Source: Planctomycetota bacterium (GTDB lineage: Bacteria; Planctomycetota; Planctomycetia; Pirellulales; Pirellulaceae). From it: a stretch of 64,000 nucleotides of DNA. The position numbers and the translations under genes were made by a program. Where the stretch lies: the NCBI GenBank assembly GCA_029259935.1, contig JAJDEH010000476.1, positions 1-64,000 of the forward strand, given 5' to 3'. The notes beneath the pieces are model-generated. The model made no database searches and was not told the origin of the DNA. It saw only the letters and a program-made list of their open reading frames with translations. This document shows, piece by piece, positions 7,713-16,402 of this stretch. Each line of letters starts with the position of its first letter. Within the stretch, counting starts at the first letter, position 1.

Positions 7713-8816
7713 CTACGCGATTCGATACTGCTTGATGGCTGTTTCTGAAATCGTCAAGCCAAGCCCTGGCTCTTGGGATACTTGCATTTCTCCATCGACT
7801 ATCGCGGGTGGGTTATCGAATGCGGGGCTCAGCCACGGCATGAACTCCAATCCCGTCACGCCTGGAACGCCACATGCCAAGTGAATGGAAGCCTCCATCA
7901 TCAAGTGGGGCTCGACCGGCTTGCGGGCCGTGTTGCACAGGGCAATGATCTTTAGGAATTCCGTGATGCCGCCGACCCGAGTGATGTCCGGTTGCACAAT
8001 GTCGACGGCGTCGGCTCGAATAAAGGCATCCAACTCGTAACGCGATCCGAGCGTTTCTCCTAGGGCAATGGGAATATCAAGCCGCTGGGCAAGTCGCGCA
8101 TGGCCGCGCACGTCTTCGCATATCATCGGCTCTTCATACCACGCGCAGCCGAGCTGTTCAAAGTGCCGCCCCATGTTGAGCGCCGTGGGATAGTCCCACT
8201 TTTGATTGGCGTCGACAGCGATCCACACATCGTCTCCCAGCGATTTGCGGATCTCGCTCACGCGAGCCAGATCGATCCGCGGGTCGTCATGACCGACCTT
8301 GAGTTTGATCCCCCGCATTTGTTGACCCAAGTAAATCTCGGCCGCCGCCAAAATCTCGGACACCGACATGTTGAGCCAGCCGCCATCGGAACCGTAGACC
8401 GGAGTACTGGTCCTCATGCCGCCGAGCAGCTTATACAGCGGCAGGCCCGTGGCCTTCCCTTTCAAATCCCACAGTGCCAGATCGACAGCCGACATCGCCT
8501 GGGTCATCAGCCCATGGCGTCCGACGGATTGCAATTTCCAATACAAGCCTTCCCATAGCCGTTCGTGATCCAGCGGATCTTCGCCGATGAGCCGCGGAAT
8601 CAGATCCTCTTGAATAGCGGTCAGCATGGCGCGGCTGCCCGCTCCAATCGCCCATGCAAATCCTTCTCCACACAGTCCGTCGTCAGTTTGGATTCGCACG
8701 ACGGGAACGAAGATGGTCTGCAGGGCACCTACCTGACGGCCCGTCGTGATCGCGGCGGCGATTGGTCGTTCCAAAGGGAGTTCAAGCAGCAATGCATCGA
8801 TCTGTTGAATTTTCAT
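7713..8816 (-). CDS. Mandelate racemase/muconate lactonizing enzyme-type enolase superfamily protein
   Basis: A 367-residue protein from the ATG at 8816 (MKIQQIDALLLELPL, the usual family start). A longer in-frame extension to 8924 is arginine-rich and not family-like. The N-terminal capping domain contains VRIQTDDGLCGEGFAW and DLALWDLKGKATGLPLYKLL. The barrel carries GIKLKVG (KxK general base, around residue 168), VDANQKW, WYEEP and GETLGSRYE as the three Mg ligands, then PDITRVGGITEF and VEPHLMMEA with a late histidine. The enzyme would abstract a proton alpha to a carboxylate, as in racemases, sugar-acid dehydratases and cycloisomerases. The exact substrate cannot be read from the sequence. 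Identity as a complete, active-looking member is strong. Confidence 0.93.
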   Translation of the reverse strand: MKIQQIDALLLELPLERPIAAAITTGRQVGALQTIFVPVVRIQTDDGLCGEGFAWAIGAGSRAMLTAIQEDLIPRLIGEDPLDHERLWEGLYWKLQSVGRHGLMTQAMSAVDLALWDLKGKATGLPLYKLLGGMRTSTPVYGSDGGWLNMSVSEILAAAEIYLGQQMRGIKLKVGHDDPRIDLARVSEIRKSLGDDVWIAVDANQKWDYPTALNMGRHFEQLGCAWYEEPMICEDVRGHARLAQRLDIPIALGETLGSRYELDAFIRADAVDIVQPDITRVGGITEFLKIIALCNTARKPVEPHLMMEASIHLACGVPGVTGLEFMPWLSPAFDNPPAIVDGEMQVSQEPGLGLTISETAIKQYRIA

Positions 8817-8999
8817 CAATCTAAGTCCCGCTCGGAAAAACTCGGTGACATACGATTCGGACTCAATCGCTGAATCCGCATTCCTTGGTGGCGTGCGAAC
8901 GGCAAAGCCACGACGAACGCGCATGATTGTACCCGAACGCTCGCTCTATTTTCAGCCGTGGATAATGACGCAGTAGACAAAACCGTGCCACGATGGCAA

Positions 9000-10556
9000 T
9001 CAACGCTGGCCTTCCAGCGCGGGCTTGATGGTTATCGTTTTGTCTTGGTATTCGTAACGCAACCCCAAACGCGGCAACAGCGTCGCCAACAGTTCTTCGA
9101 TGGAAACGTCTTCCACGGTAATCGGCACCCGCTTGCTGCGTTTGATCCGCGCCCTTCGGATTGCCACCGTATCCTGTTCGATCGTGATACCGTGTTCCTT
9201 CAGTTTTGGCCCTACGATGTCAATCACTTGGTGAAGCTGAAACTGGCCCCGCAACGTCACCTTGGTGGGAACGGGAATGAGCGGCGCGTCCGCGGCGGAC
9301 CTGCTGCTTGCGGTTGGTGTTCGCCCAGCAATCTTGGTAAGCAACGCGACACTTTCCTCCGCGCGCTGAACCAGTTCCTCATTTTCACTTTCGTTGATAA
9401 TGATGGTCCAGTTGATGATCGCTCCGTTTGCAAAAGTAGTGCGGCGGGCTTTCGAACTGCCGATCCTGCCGCGCGCGAGCGCCTCGTAACGCGTGGCCAA
9501 TTCCTCGGTGACCCGAAGTCGTGCCCGCTTCGCTTCAGCAACCCAAGGCCGAGGATCGCGTGATTGATAGTCGTCGAAGATTTTTTTCGCTTCCTTCGCC
9601 TCCTGCAGATCCGGCCAACGAACGGTGATACTCTTGAGTTGTTCAAGCCCGGCGACCAGTTGTTTGGGATCCTCCAGCCGTTGCTTGGCCTCGGCCAACA
9701 ACGCGGCGCTCCAATCTTCTCGTGAAACGACGCCCTGAATGCGCGATGCCGGATATCGCGACGCGGCCGCGCGACGGTCCGCCAGTCCACCCTCGAACCA
9801 ATGATAGGTCTCTTCGACCGCCGCCGGCGGAACCATGCGATGCCCGAGTTCTGGGTGGATTTTCAAAAAAGTGCGGACGCCGACAAATTGCAAAAGAGGT
9901 CCGTCAACACCTTCAATCCCATACCTCCACGGTTCACGCCCACCAGCATGCAGAGCATAGCTCAGGCGCTCCCTCATGCGAATCAATTGCCACGGCAGCC
10001 GAGGAATGGGAGTCGGATGACTGCTGACCAATACGCCGCCAAAGTACTCCGGCAAGCGACGCGCGATATGATCGGCAATCGCCCCGCCACCCGAATACCC
10101 AACCAGGTAGGTGCGATCGGGATCGATCGGAAACCGTTTCCGCACATCGTCCAGCACGTCGAGCACGATATGGATGCGCTCGTGGCCAAGCGTGCGGTTG
10201 CCGACATCGTATGGCTCGGCATAGATCACACCGTTGCCGGTACAGGTTGGGCCGCAATGATCCCAGCCGAAGGGCGTATCACGAAACGGAATAAAGAGGA
10301 TCAAAGGATAGCCACGCCCCGGGTCGGCGATGCGCGTCGGCCCATAGAGATCGTATTTCTGCCGCGTGGCAGCGTAACCGGTACGCAGGTTTTCAGGCAA
10401 TTCCGGCAAGCTGACCCCGGAAGCGGCCGACCACCAATCAATTCGCGTATCGGACTGCACCTTCACCTTCTTTTGATAAACAAAGCTCTGCGCCCAAAGC
10501 GACGACGAGCCAAGGACGAATCCGAGCAAAATGCAGTGGAACAGAACGACCCGCAT
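9000..10556 (-). CDS. Secreted alpha/beta-hydrolase (esterase/depolymerase-like) with C-terminal STN-like domain
   Basis: A 518-residue protein with a signal peptide (MRVVLFHCILLGFVLGSSSL, cleavage after WAQ). Residues about 60-260 form an alpha/beta-hydrolase: GYPLILFIPFRDTPFGWDHC, a lid-like stretch, RTYLVGYSGGGAIADHIARR with the nucleophilic Ser in GYSGGG, and HPELGHRMVPPAAVEE carrying a candidate catalytic His. A middle helical part (about 290-400) follows. The C-terminus has VTLRGQFQLHQVIDIVGPKL and SIEELLATLLPRLGLRYEYQ with TITIKP, resembling the secretin/TonB short N-terminal (STN-like) fold often appended to planctomycete secreted proteins. It probably acts outside the inner membrane on an ester substrate. 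The catalytic acid is not identified with certainty. Confidence 0.82.
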   Translation of the reverse strand: MRVVLFHCILLGFVLGSSSLWAQSFVYQKKVKVQSDTRIDWWSAASGVSLPELPENLRTGYAATRQKYDLYGPTRIADPGRGYPLILFIPFRDTPFGWDHCGPTCTGNGVIYAEPYDVGNRTLGHERIHIVLDVLDDVRKRFPIDPDRTYLVGYSGGGAIADHIARRLPEYFGGVLVSSHPTPIPRLPWQLIRMRERLSYALHAGGREPWRYGIEGVDGPLLQFVGVRTFLKIHPELGHRMVPPAAVEETYHWFEGGLADRRAAASRYPASRIQGVVSREDWSAALLAEAKQRLEDPKQLVAGLEQLKSITVRWPDLQEAKEAKKIFDDYQSRDPRPWVAEAKRARLRVTEELATRYEALARGRIGSSKARRTTFANGAIINWTIIINESENEELVQRAEESVALLTKIAGRTPTASSRSAADAPLIPVPTKVTLRGQFQLHQVIDIVGPKLKEHGITIEQDTVAIRRARIKRSKRVPITVEDVSIEELLATLLPRLGLRYEYQDKTITIKPALEGQR

Positions 10557-10806
10557 CTAAATGCCCTCTTCTCGAAGGATAGGTGACCGCACATATACGA
10601 TACTCTATCGCCACAACTGCTTGGGCATCTGTGAGCAACCCCACACATTATCGCTTTCGAGACGCAACATCGCTTTCTCGACGCAACCTCGACCGCGGGG
10701 CGTTGGCAATCCATGGAACAAGAGTAAAATCCAGTCGGCGGCTCATGCCATTTTCCGCACGGCTCGCGGGTCGTGTTCTTGGTCGTTGTCATTGTGGGAG
10801 GCTGCT

Positions 10807-13206
10807 ATGATCGTGCGAACATTCACCGACATCTATCTCGACGCCAACGCCACGACGCCCGTGCTTCCCCAAGCGGCTCACGACGCTCAAGGTGCCATGG
10901 AGGAGTTGTTCGGGAATCCCAGCAGTTCGCATATCACGGGAATCCGCGCCCGTCATATTTTGGAATCCGCCCGCGGTCTTGCTCGATCGGTGTTGGGCGC
11001 ACCCAGCGGCAGGATCATTTTTACGAGCGGCGCTACCGAAGCGATCCAAATGGCCATCTTTTCGACGCTGTGCAGAGTGCGCGAAGATCGAACTAGTTCC
11101 GACACGCCTGCCGCCGGTCGTAAACTGCTGTATTGCGCGACCGAACATAAAGCCGTTCCCCAAGCTCTTGCGCATTGGAACCGCCTGCTGGGGATCGACG
11201 ACGAGGTGCTGGAGATTCCCGTCGATCATGAAGGGATGCTCGATTTGGCATTTCTGCGCAAACACGCCAGTTCGGCGGACATGGTCTGCACGATGGCGGT
11301 TAATAATGAAACCGGAGTCATACACGATCTCGCGCAAATCGAAGAAACTCTGCGAACGTGTAACGAGCGCGTCACATGGATGGTCGACAGCGTGCAAGCG
11401 GTCGGCAAAGTGCAACTGAACCTGTCTTCGACGACGATCGACTATGCCCCCATCAGCGGTCACAAAATTCACGCTTCCAAAGGCATCGGACTGCTCTACG
11501 TGCGCGAAGGCGCGCCGTTGACGCCGCTGCTGGCCGGCGGAGGCCAAGAGAGCGGAGCGCGGTCGGGGACCGAAAATCTTCCCGGCGTCGCGGCGCTGGC
11601 CGCGGTCTTTCGTTGTCTCCAAGACAAGCAGGATTCGACTTTCCAGTCGCCGGAAGTTCTTAGGTCCTATCGCGATCAACTGGTCGCCAGCCTGAAGCAA
11701 GCTCTGCCGTCCATCGTCTTCAATACGCCGTTCGAACGGGCGGTTCCCACCACGATCAACTTTTCCGTCGAAGGATTTACCAGCAAAGAGATCCTCGATC
11801 TGTTCGACGCCGCCGGAATTCGAGTCAGTTCCGGTTCGGCGTGCGGGTCGGCGTTGCAGGGATCGTATGTGCTGGACGCCATGGGGTTGCCGCAGTGGCG
11901 CAGCGAAGGGGCCATCCGCATCTCGTTCGGCCTTACGACGACGCAAGGCGAAATCGCCGCCGCTTGCCGGCGGATCGAAGAGACGGGAGAAGCCCTGCAC
12001 GGTTCTTGCCTGCTCGTATCCGAAGACGACGAATCGACAAGCGCACCGGTGGACGGCCTGATTCAACTCAAGAAGAACTCCATGTGCTCGTGGATCTACA
12101 TCGATGCCCAAACGCGTCACTGCATCATCGTCGATCCCTTCGAGGAACTGGCCGAACGAATCGCCAAACTGGTTCGCTGCCAAAAGTGCCGCGTCCTCGC
12201 CATCCTGGACACGCATCAGCACGTCGACCATGATTCTTGCCGGCTGGCTTTGTTGGACGAACTGGATCAGCACTTGACCGAACACGCGCGCACCGCCGAT
12301 CCGCTCGGTTGGCCCGATGCGCCACAGGGAACCGTGACAATCGGCGATGGCAGCCAGGCACCATACGTGCGGTTGCACGACGACGATGTCATTTGCCAAT
12401 CGGACCTTCCAGGTCACACCATCGACGGACGAGCTTACCTCATCGGCCGCATGTCGCCGGACGAAAAACTTCCACCAGAAAATGTACGTTTCGCTTTCAC
12501 GGGCGACACGATCCAAATTGGCGGGATCGGCCGATCAGACTTTACCACGAGTTCCGTCCCGGCACTGTACGAATCACTGCGTGGTCTGCCTCGCATGGTG
12601 GGCAGCGACACGGTTCTCTGCCCGACGCACGACTACACCAATGGATTCTCGACCACGATGGAAGCCGAACGGCGAGCGAATCGTTTCTTGGCCGACGTTT
12701 TGGATCCGGTCGCGCCCCTGTCGCTGGAACAGTTCGAGAAGGAAAAAGCGAGTCTCGATGCAGAAATCGATGACGAATCCAACTGCGAACTCGTGTGCGG
12801 GCGAATTCATCCCCTGGAGGGTCACGATGCCTCGGTCGACATCCCGCCTTACGACTTGATCGAGTTTTTCGCCAACCACAAAGACGCGCTAATTATCGAT
12901 GTGCGCGAACCGCATGAGTACTGCTTTACCCAGGATTGGGCGGCGCTCGGGTTGGACCGGCCCCCGCAAAATATCCCGCTGACACGGTTTAGCAATTTCC
13001 TGCAGCGACTGCTCCGTGATCAAGAGCCTCTAGGTGACCGAGACATCATTTTCCTCTGTCGCAGCGGAAATCGCAGCGGCAAGGCCGCCGAGGTACTCCG
13101 CCGGGTCGGCATTTCCAACGCCCGGCACATTGCCGGCGGAATTGCACTGGGCGGGCGTCCCAACGGCGTATCGGCCGACAGCCTCGATGTGGAATATGTG
13201 ATCTAA
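10807..13206 (+). CDS. Triple fusion: cysteine desulfurase - persulfide dioxygenase-like metallo-beta-lactamase domain - rhodanese
   Basis: The ATG at 10807 is preceded by GGGAGG with good spacing, giving 799 residues; the open frame further upstream is not family-like. Residues 1-395 are a NifS/IscS-type cysteine desulfurase: YLDANATTPVLP, ATEHKAV, the PLP lysine K220 in ISGHKIHASKG, and the catalytic Cys346 in SSGSACGSALQG. Residues about 430-650 are an MBL fold with THQHVDHD (H470, H472, D474, H475), LPGHT (H537), FTGDT (D567) and CPTHDY (H608). This is the ETHE1-like persulfide dioxygenase pattern, in which H470, H537 and D567 would hold iron. Residues about 690-795 are a rhodanese with IIDVREPHEY and the catalytic Cys751 in LCRSGNRSGKAAEVL. 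All three active sites look intact. The protein would take sulfur from cysteine and pass it to oxidation or transfer. It is probably cytosolic, as no signal peptide is seen. Confidence 0.93.
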   Translation: MIVRTFTDIYLDANATTPVLPQAAHDAQGAMEELFGNPSSSHITGIRARHILESARGLARSVLGAPSGRIIFTSGATEAIQMAIFSTLCRVREDRTSSDTPAAGRKLLYCATEHKAVPQALAHWNRLLGIDDEVLEIPVDHEGMLDLAFLRKHASSADMVCTMAVNNETGVIHDLAQIEETLRTCNERVTWMVDSVQAVGKVQLNLSSTTIDYAPISGHKIHASKGIGLLYVREGAPLTPLLAGGGQESGARSGTENLPGVAALAAVFRCLQDKQDSTFQSPEVLRSYRDQLVASLKQALPSIVFNTPFERAVPTTINFSVEGFTSKEILDLFDAAGIRVSSGSACGSALQGSYVLDAMGLPQWRSEGAIRISFGLTTTQGEIAAACRRIEETGEALHGSCLLVSEDDESTSAPVDGLIQLKKNSMCSWIYIDAQTRHCIIVDPFEELAERIAKLVRCQKCRVLAILDTHQHVDHDSCRLALLDELDQHLTEHARTADPLGWPDAPQGTVTIGDGSQAPYVRLHDDDVICQSDLPGHTIDGRAYLIGRMSPDEKLPPENVRFAFTGDTIQIGGIGRSDFTTSSVPALYESLRGLPRMVGSDTVLCPTHDYTNGFSTTMEAERRANRFLADVLDPVAPLSLEQFEKEKASLDAEIDDESNCELVCGRIHPLEGHDASVDIPPYDLIEFFANHKDALIIDVREPHEYCFTQDWAALGLDRPPQNIPLTRFSNFLQRLLRDQEPLGDRDIIFLCRSGNRSGKAAEVLRRVGISNARHIAGGIALGGRPNGVSADSLDVEYVI

Positions 13207-13366
13207 CCCGCACGATTTGAGTACCGACCCGCCCCATCGGCCACCAATCCGCGTTTCAAATTCCGCGTGCTTCGCCTTGCAAAGGTTGGCTCAATAGGCA
13301 AAAATACGGGCTTACCAAAAACTGACTTCCCCAATACCTACCTAGTTTCACTCGACGGATACCTCG

Positions 13367-13645
13367 ATGCCAAGATTCGGTGCCAAAAAGTCCCCAAAAT
13401 CACGTAAGCGAGCCAAGGCGAAAGCTCGCACGGTCAAGAAAGATCCGCTGTTCGTGGACGGCGAACGACCGCGTCCGTTGTACGTGGACTACAAGGATAT
13501 CGAGTTGCTGCGCAAGCTAGTGAATCGGCACGGAAAAATCGTGGGACGCCGCAAGACAGGTTGTTCCGCGGCCAGCCAACACGCGGTGACGCAAGCCATC
13601 AAACGGGCCCGCTTCATGGCCCTCATGCCATTCGCCGGCGACTGA
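13367..13645 (+). CDS. rpsR: 30S ribosomal protein bS18
   Basis: A 92-residue protein with a basic N-terminal tail and the S18 core: [36 protein letters not shown] and [19 protein letters not shown]. It is a component of the small-subunit platform that binds with bS6. It lacks the zinc CxxC pair of the C+ form. The usual neighbours rpsF, ssb and rplI are absent. The gene stands alone between the sulfur fusion gene and a PEP-CTERM gene and ends at a strong intrinsic terminator. The length is normal. Confidence 0.97.
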   Translation: MPRFGAKKSPKSRKRAKAKARTVKKDPLFVDGERPRPLYVDYKDIELLRKLVNRHGKIVGRRKTGCSAASQHAVTQAIKRARFMALMPFAGD

Positions 13646-13670
13646 TCCTCGCTAGGCAACTTGCCCCAAC

Positions 13671-13707
13671 AAAAAAAGCCCCTCATTGCCGTGAGGGGCT
13701 TTTTTTA
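13671..13707 (+). terminator. Intrinsic terminator after rpsR
   Basis: The stem AGCCCCTCA / TGAGGGGCT (GC-rich core) with a six-base loop is flanked by A7 on the left and T7 on the right. The A/T flanks make it able to act in both directions, so it may also protect against transcription from the convergent PEP-CTERM gene. It begins 25 bases after the rpsR stop. Confidence 0.93.
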
Positions 13708-13829
13708 ATGGTTACTAGTGGGCGCTTGACGGCCAAAGCGTTGTTGCGCGAATGAACGACTTGGATCCTCGTGGATAATTCGTCATGACGCCACCGGGAA
13801 TTCGAATACCGACCGGCGAACTTTACGAG

Positions 13830-14573
13830 TTAGACCACCGCGTAGCGTCTCCGGCGTCGAAGTGCGACGACAAAACCCAGCAAGCCTAGGATCGACCAGA
13901 TGGCAACCGAGGTTGGTTCGGGAACTACATCGGTCGGAGGCTGGTTGTTTGGCTGCGTCGTTAGCGACAGAGTCGAATAAATCAGATTCGCTCCGTTGGT
14001 GCCGGCAGCGTCTTGAGGGGGGTTGGGCCCAGGAAGCGGAAACAAAGGCGTTATCCGGTGGGGACCTTGCAGAGTTAGCGACACGGTCGTGCTGCCGTCC
14101 GCCAGTACTGACAAGTCAGGTAGCAGAGCCGTTATGTCAAGAGAATAGATATTGAAGCCGAGGTCGTCGCCTGGGTCGCCTTCAAACAGAGCATTCATGG
14201 GGACGGTCAGATCCGTTCCTTCGACGGAAAACGCCGCCACTTGGCTGCCTGCGGCCACTGAATCATGGTCGAAAATTCCAATCTCGATCAGCGCGGCAGT
14301 CACCGGGTCCGTCGGCGCGTACAAGAAAGTCCAACTCGCCGTGAAATCTCCTCCGAATAGGCCGTCGGTGCCAATGGGCCCGTTGAATGGTGCGGGTTGC
14401 CCACCTTGAGCAGCTCCAACGGCGGGGACGGTTTGCATCGAGCCGTTGGTGAATCCGGACGCGGTATTTCCTAACGACACTATCTCGTCGCCGCTGGCCG
14501 CACCAAGAAAACCGAACACAACGAAAACCGAACTGAAGAAAAGAGTGGGACGACTCAAAGTGGCTAAACTCAT
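13830..14573 (-). CDS. PEP-CTERM sorting domain protein
   Basis: A 247-residue secreted protein. An N-terminal signal peptide (LFFSSVFVVFGFLGAASG) is followed by a Gly/Thr/Asp-rich beta-type domain with no family I recognise. The C-terminus is a complete PEP-CTERM tail: the VPEPTS motif, a hydrophobic segment (VAIWSILGLLGFVVAL) and RRRRR. Such proteins are cleaved at the PEP motif by an exosortase and end up in exopolysaccharide or on the surface. The ATG at 14573 has AAAGG about 9 bases upstream. No exosortase gene is in the window. It converges on rpsR across the bidirectional-looking terminator. Confidence 0.92.
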   Translation of the reverse strand: MSLATLSRPTLFFSSVFVVFGFLGAASGDEIVSLGNTASGFTNGSMQTVPAVGAAQGGQPAPFNGPIGTDGLFGGDFTASWTFLYAPTDPVTAALIEIGIFDHDSVAAGSQVAAFSVEGTDLTVPMNALFEGDPGDDLGFNIYSLDITALLPDLSVLADGSTTVSLTLQGPHRITPLFPLPGPNPPQDAAGTNGANLIYSTLSLTTQPNNQPPTDVVPEPTSVAIWSILGLLGFVVALRRRRRYAVV

Positions 14574-15090
14574 TACTCGTTACCTTTTGGATTTGCGACG
14601 GAACGTCCATGAAAGGAAATTCGTACGGCTTTACCGCAACTAGCATGCCGATGTCGAAGATCCGCTCGATTCTCGACTCACTTCCGGCATTCAGCACGAA
14701 TGCAAAAAAGACGCAGGTCCACGACCCGAGGCGTGATTCCTCTTGTGGACTACGTCAGGGCATTCTGCAAGGCAAGTCGATGAAAGTCCGAAGAGCGTAA
14801 ACCCTGCTTATCACCTATGCGCTAACAAGATCTCCAACAGTAGTACTACCCCTGAATCTGGAGATCCGCACCAGGACATTAAGGCTAATCATTTTCCCGG
14901 CTCTCGGATAATGGTTTTCCTGAATCGGTTATCCAAGCGTCCCAATTCTACGTGCTGGACAGGCGCGATCGTTTGCCATGTGATTCAGACCGCAAGCACG
15001 TTTCTCGGCGCGGTACGTCGTTTGCCAAACACAGGAACGGCTGTTACGGTCGTCGCTTGTAAAGGCTATCCAACGAACTAGGGACGTGCC
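14574..15090. other. Intergenic region without a supported gene
   Basis: About 520 bases separate the PEP-CTERM gene (leftward) from the GNAT gene (rightward). It must hold both promoters. Only short frames without family features or convincing ribosome binding sites are present. I see no RNA gene or repeat. Confidence 0.6.
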
Positions 15091-15570
15091 GTGACGAACA
15101 TGACCGAGCAAATTAGCTTTCGTCCGTTCACCGATGACGACTTGGAATTCCTGCTCTCGGTTTATGCCAGTACGCGTGAAGAGGAGCTGGCCGCTGTTCC
15201 TTGGAGCGACGAAGAAAAAGACAACTTTTTGCGCATGCAGTTTCGCGCGCAACACGTTTATTACCAGGAAAACTTTCCGAACGCGCGATTTGAGATCATC
15301 CACATGGGGGAAGTCCCCATCGGCCGGTTGTATGTCGACCGTCGCGACGACGAGATGCGAATCATCGACATTGCGCTGTTGACCACATTTCGAGGCCAAG
15401 GCGTTGGTGGCCAAATCATGAAAGACTTGCTCGACGAATCGGCGGCCGACAAGAAACCCGTGACGATCCACGTCGTCAGCGGCAATGTGGCGATGCGTTT
15501 GTACCAGCGTTTGGGGTTCCAAGAGATCGCCGACGTTGGCGTTTATTCATTGATGCGTTGGTCCCCTTGA
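15091..15570 (+). CDS. GNAT family N-acetyltransferase
   Basis: A 159-residue GNAT-fold protein. The GTG at 15091 is preceded by AGGGA at a 6-base spacing; an ATG three codons later is an alternative. Beta strands and the acetyl-CoA loop are clear: ISFRPFTDDDLEFLLSVYA at the start, GEVPIGRLYVDRRDDEMRII in the core, then the motif A loop RGQGVGGQIMKDLL and the end HVVSGNVAMRLYQRLGFQEI. It would transfer an acetyl group from acetyl-CoA to an amine on a small molecule or protein. It lies upstream of the DUF6916/tail-collar genes and may share a regulatory unit with them, since GNAT genes often accompany such clusters; the substrate is unknown. Confidence 0.9.
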   Translation: MTNMTEQISFRPFTDDDLEFLLSVYASTREEELAAVPWSDEEKDNFLRMQFRAQHVYYQENFPNARFEIIHMGEVPIGRLYVDRRDDEMRIIDIALLTTFRGQGVGGQIMKDLLDESAADKKPVTIHVVSGNVAMRLYQRLGFQEIADVGVYSLMRWSP

Positions 15571-15746
15571 CCGAACGCTCGCACAAACACGAAACCATTC
15601 AGATCAATCAGAAGTTTAATTGTGAGAATAGGTAATTTGTTTGCGTCACAACCGCCAACCGTTACAATGCTCGAACTTCAAATTGCACCGAATGAACTTG
15701 TTGCCATTCAACACTTGAAATGACCGAAGTACGAAAGGGTTTCATC

Positions 15747-16196
15747 ATGGACCAGAAACGATCTATTCAGCGACGGGAGTTTCTTGTGCAGGCCTCGGTG
15801 GCGGGAACCGTCGGTCTCACCGGTCCGACGTTGCTTAGCGATTCACAGCGCAAGCCACTGGTGCAACGGAGTGATGTCGAGTTTGGTTCGGAACACAAGG
15901 CATTTGAAAAACTGGTTGGCGAGCGGTTCTCGGTCGTCTCCAATGAGACGGGCCGGTCCACCTCGCTGGTGCTCCGCGAGGTGCGGGTGCGAAATCCCGT
16001 TCCAGGTGAAAAACGTCCCCACTTTGTTCGGCAACAAAGTTGTTTGCTTCTCTTTGCGTCTGAAAAAGGCGATGAGCTGGCCAGCGTTAATCATCGATTT
16101 AATCATTCACAATTGGGAACCTTCCAGTTGTTCATCAGTCAGACAGAGCGAAGTGACCGCCCAAATTGGAAGCACTACAACGCCGTGATCGGATAG
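15747..16196 (+). CDS. DUF6916-like protein with possible Tat-type leader
   Basis: The ATG at 15747 follows AAAGGG at a good distance, giving 149 residues. The N-terminus (SIQRREFLVQASVAGTVGL) resembles a Tat signal, with RR-E-F-L and a hydrophobic stretch. The rest (EHKAFEKLVGERFSVVS to LGTFQLFISQTE then HYNAVIG) follows the DUF6916 layout: a short helix-strand start, a central variable part, and the C-terminal 'H..LG...LF..P.......Y.AVF' signature. These small proteins often sit beside tail-collar genes of the microcystin-dependent-protein type, as here. The function is not known. The family assignment comes from the motif pattern and should be checked by profile search. Confidence 0.7.
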   Translation: MDQKRSIQRREFLVQASVAGTVGLTGPTLLSDSQRKPLVQRSDVEFGSEHKAFEKLVGERFSVVSNETGRSTSLVLREVRVRNPVPGEKRPHFVRQQSCLLLFASEKGDELASVNHRFNHSQLGTFQLFISQTERSDRPNWKHYNAVIG

Positions 16197-16219
16197 ATGA
16201 AGAAACTTCGAAATCGAAG

Positions 16220-16360
16220 ATGGAAAACAAATTGGAATTTGCGACCTTTGAAAAAGTACTCGGCAAATTGGAACACGAACATCTTGGTCCATTGACTGTT
16301 TTTCTAATGCCCTGGGCCCCCGACGAACAGGGAAGCTACTTCGAGGCCGTATTCAATTAG
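16220..16360 (+). CDS. Very short DUF6916-like ORF, apparently internally deleted
   Basis: 46 residues in a different frame from the gene just upstream. It begins MENKLEFATFEKVLG, matching the N-terminus of the family, and continues directly into KLEHEHLGPLTVFLMPWAPD and QGSYFEAVFN, the well-conserved C-terminal end. The central 40-60 residues normally present between those two parts are missing. This looks like a full-length gene that lost its middle in frame. It may be a relic or a minimal folded unit. The ribosome binding site is weak. It lies between the larger DUF6916 gene and the tail-collar gene, 42 bases before the latter. Confidence 0.6.
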   Translation: MENKLEFATFEKVLGKLEHEHLGPLTVFLMPWAPDEQGSYFEAVFN

Positions 16361-16402
16361 TCCGTAATCAACATCCAGTAACTCGGAGATAGGAACTACG
16401 AC

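Noticed and set aside
10789..12516. 575-codon minus-strand frame
   Set aside because: Fully antisense to the triple-fusion enzyme, which shows all its catalytic motifs; the antisense product is low in recognisable features.
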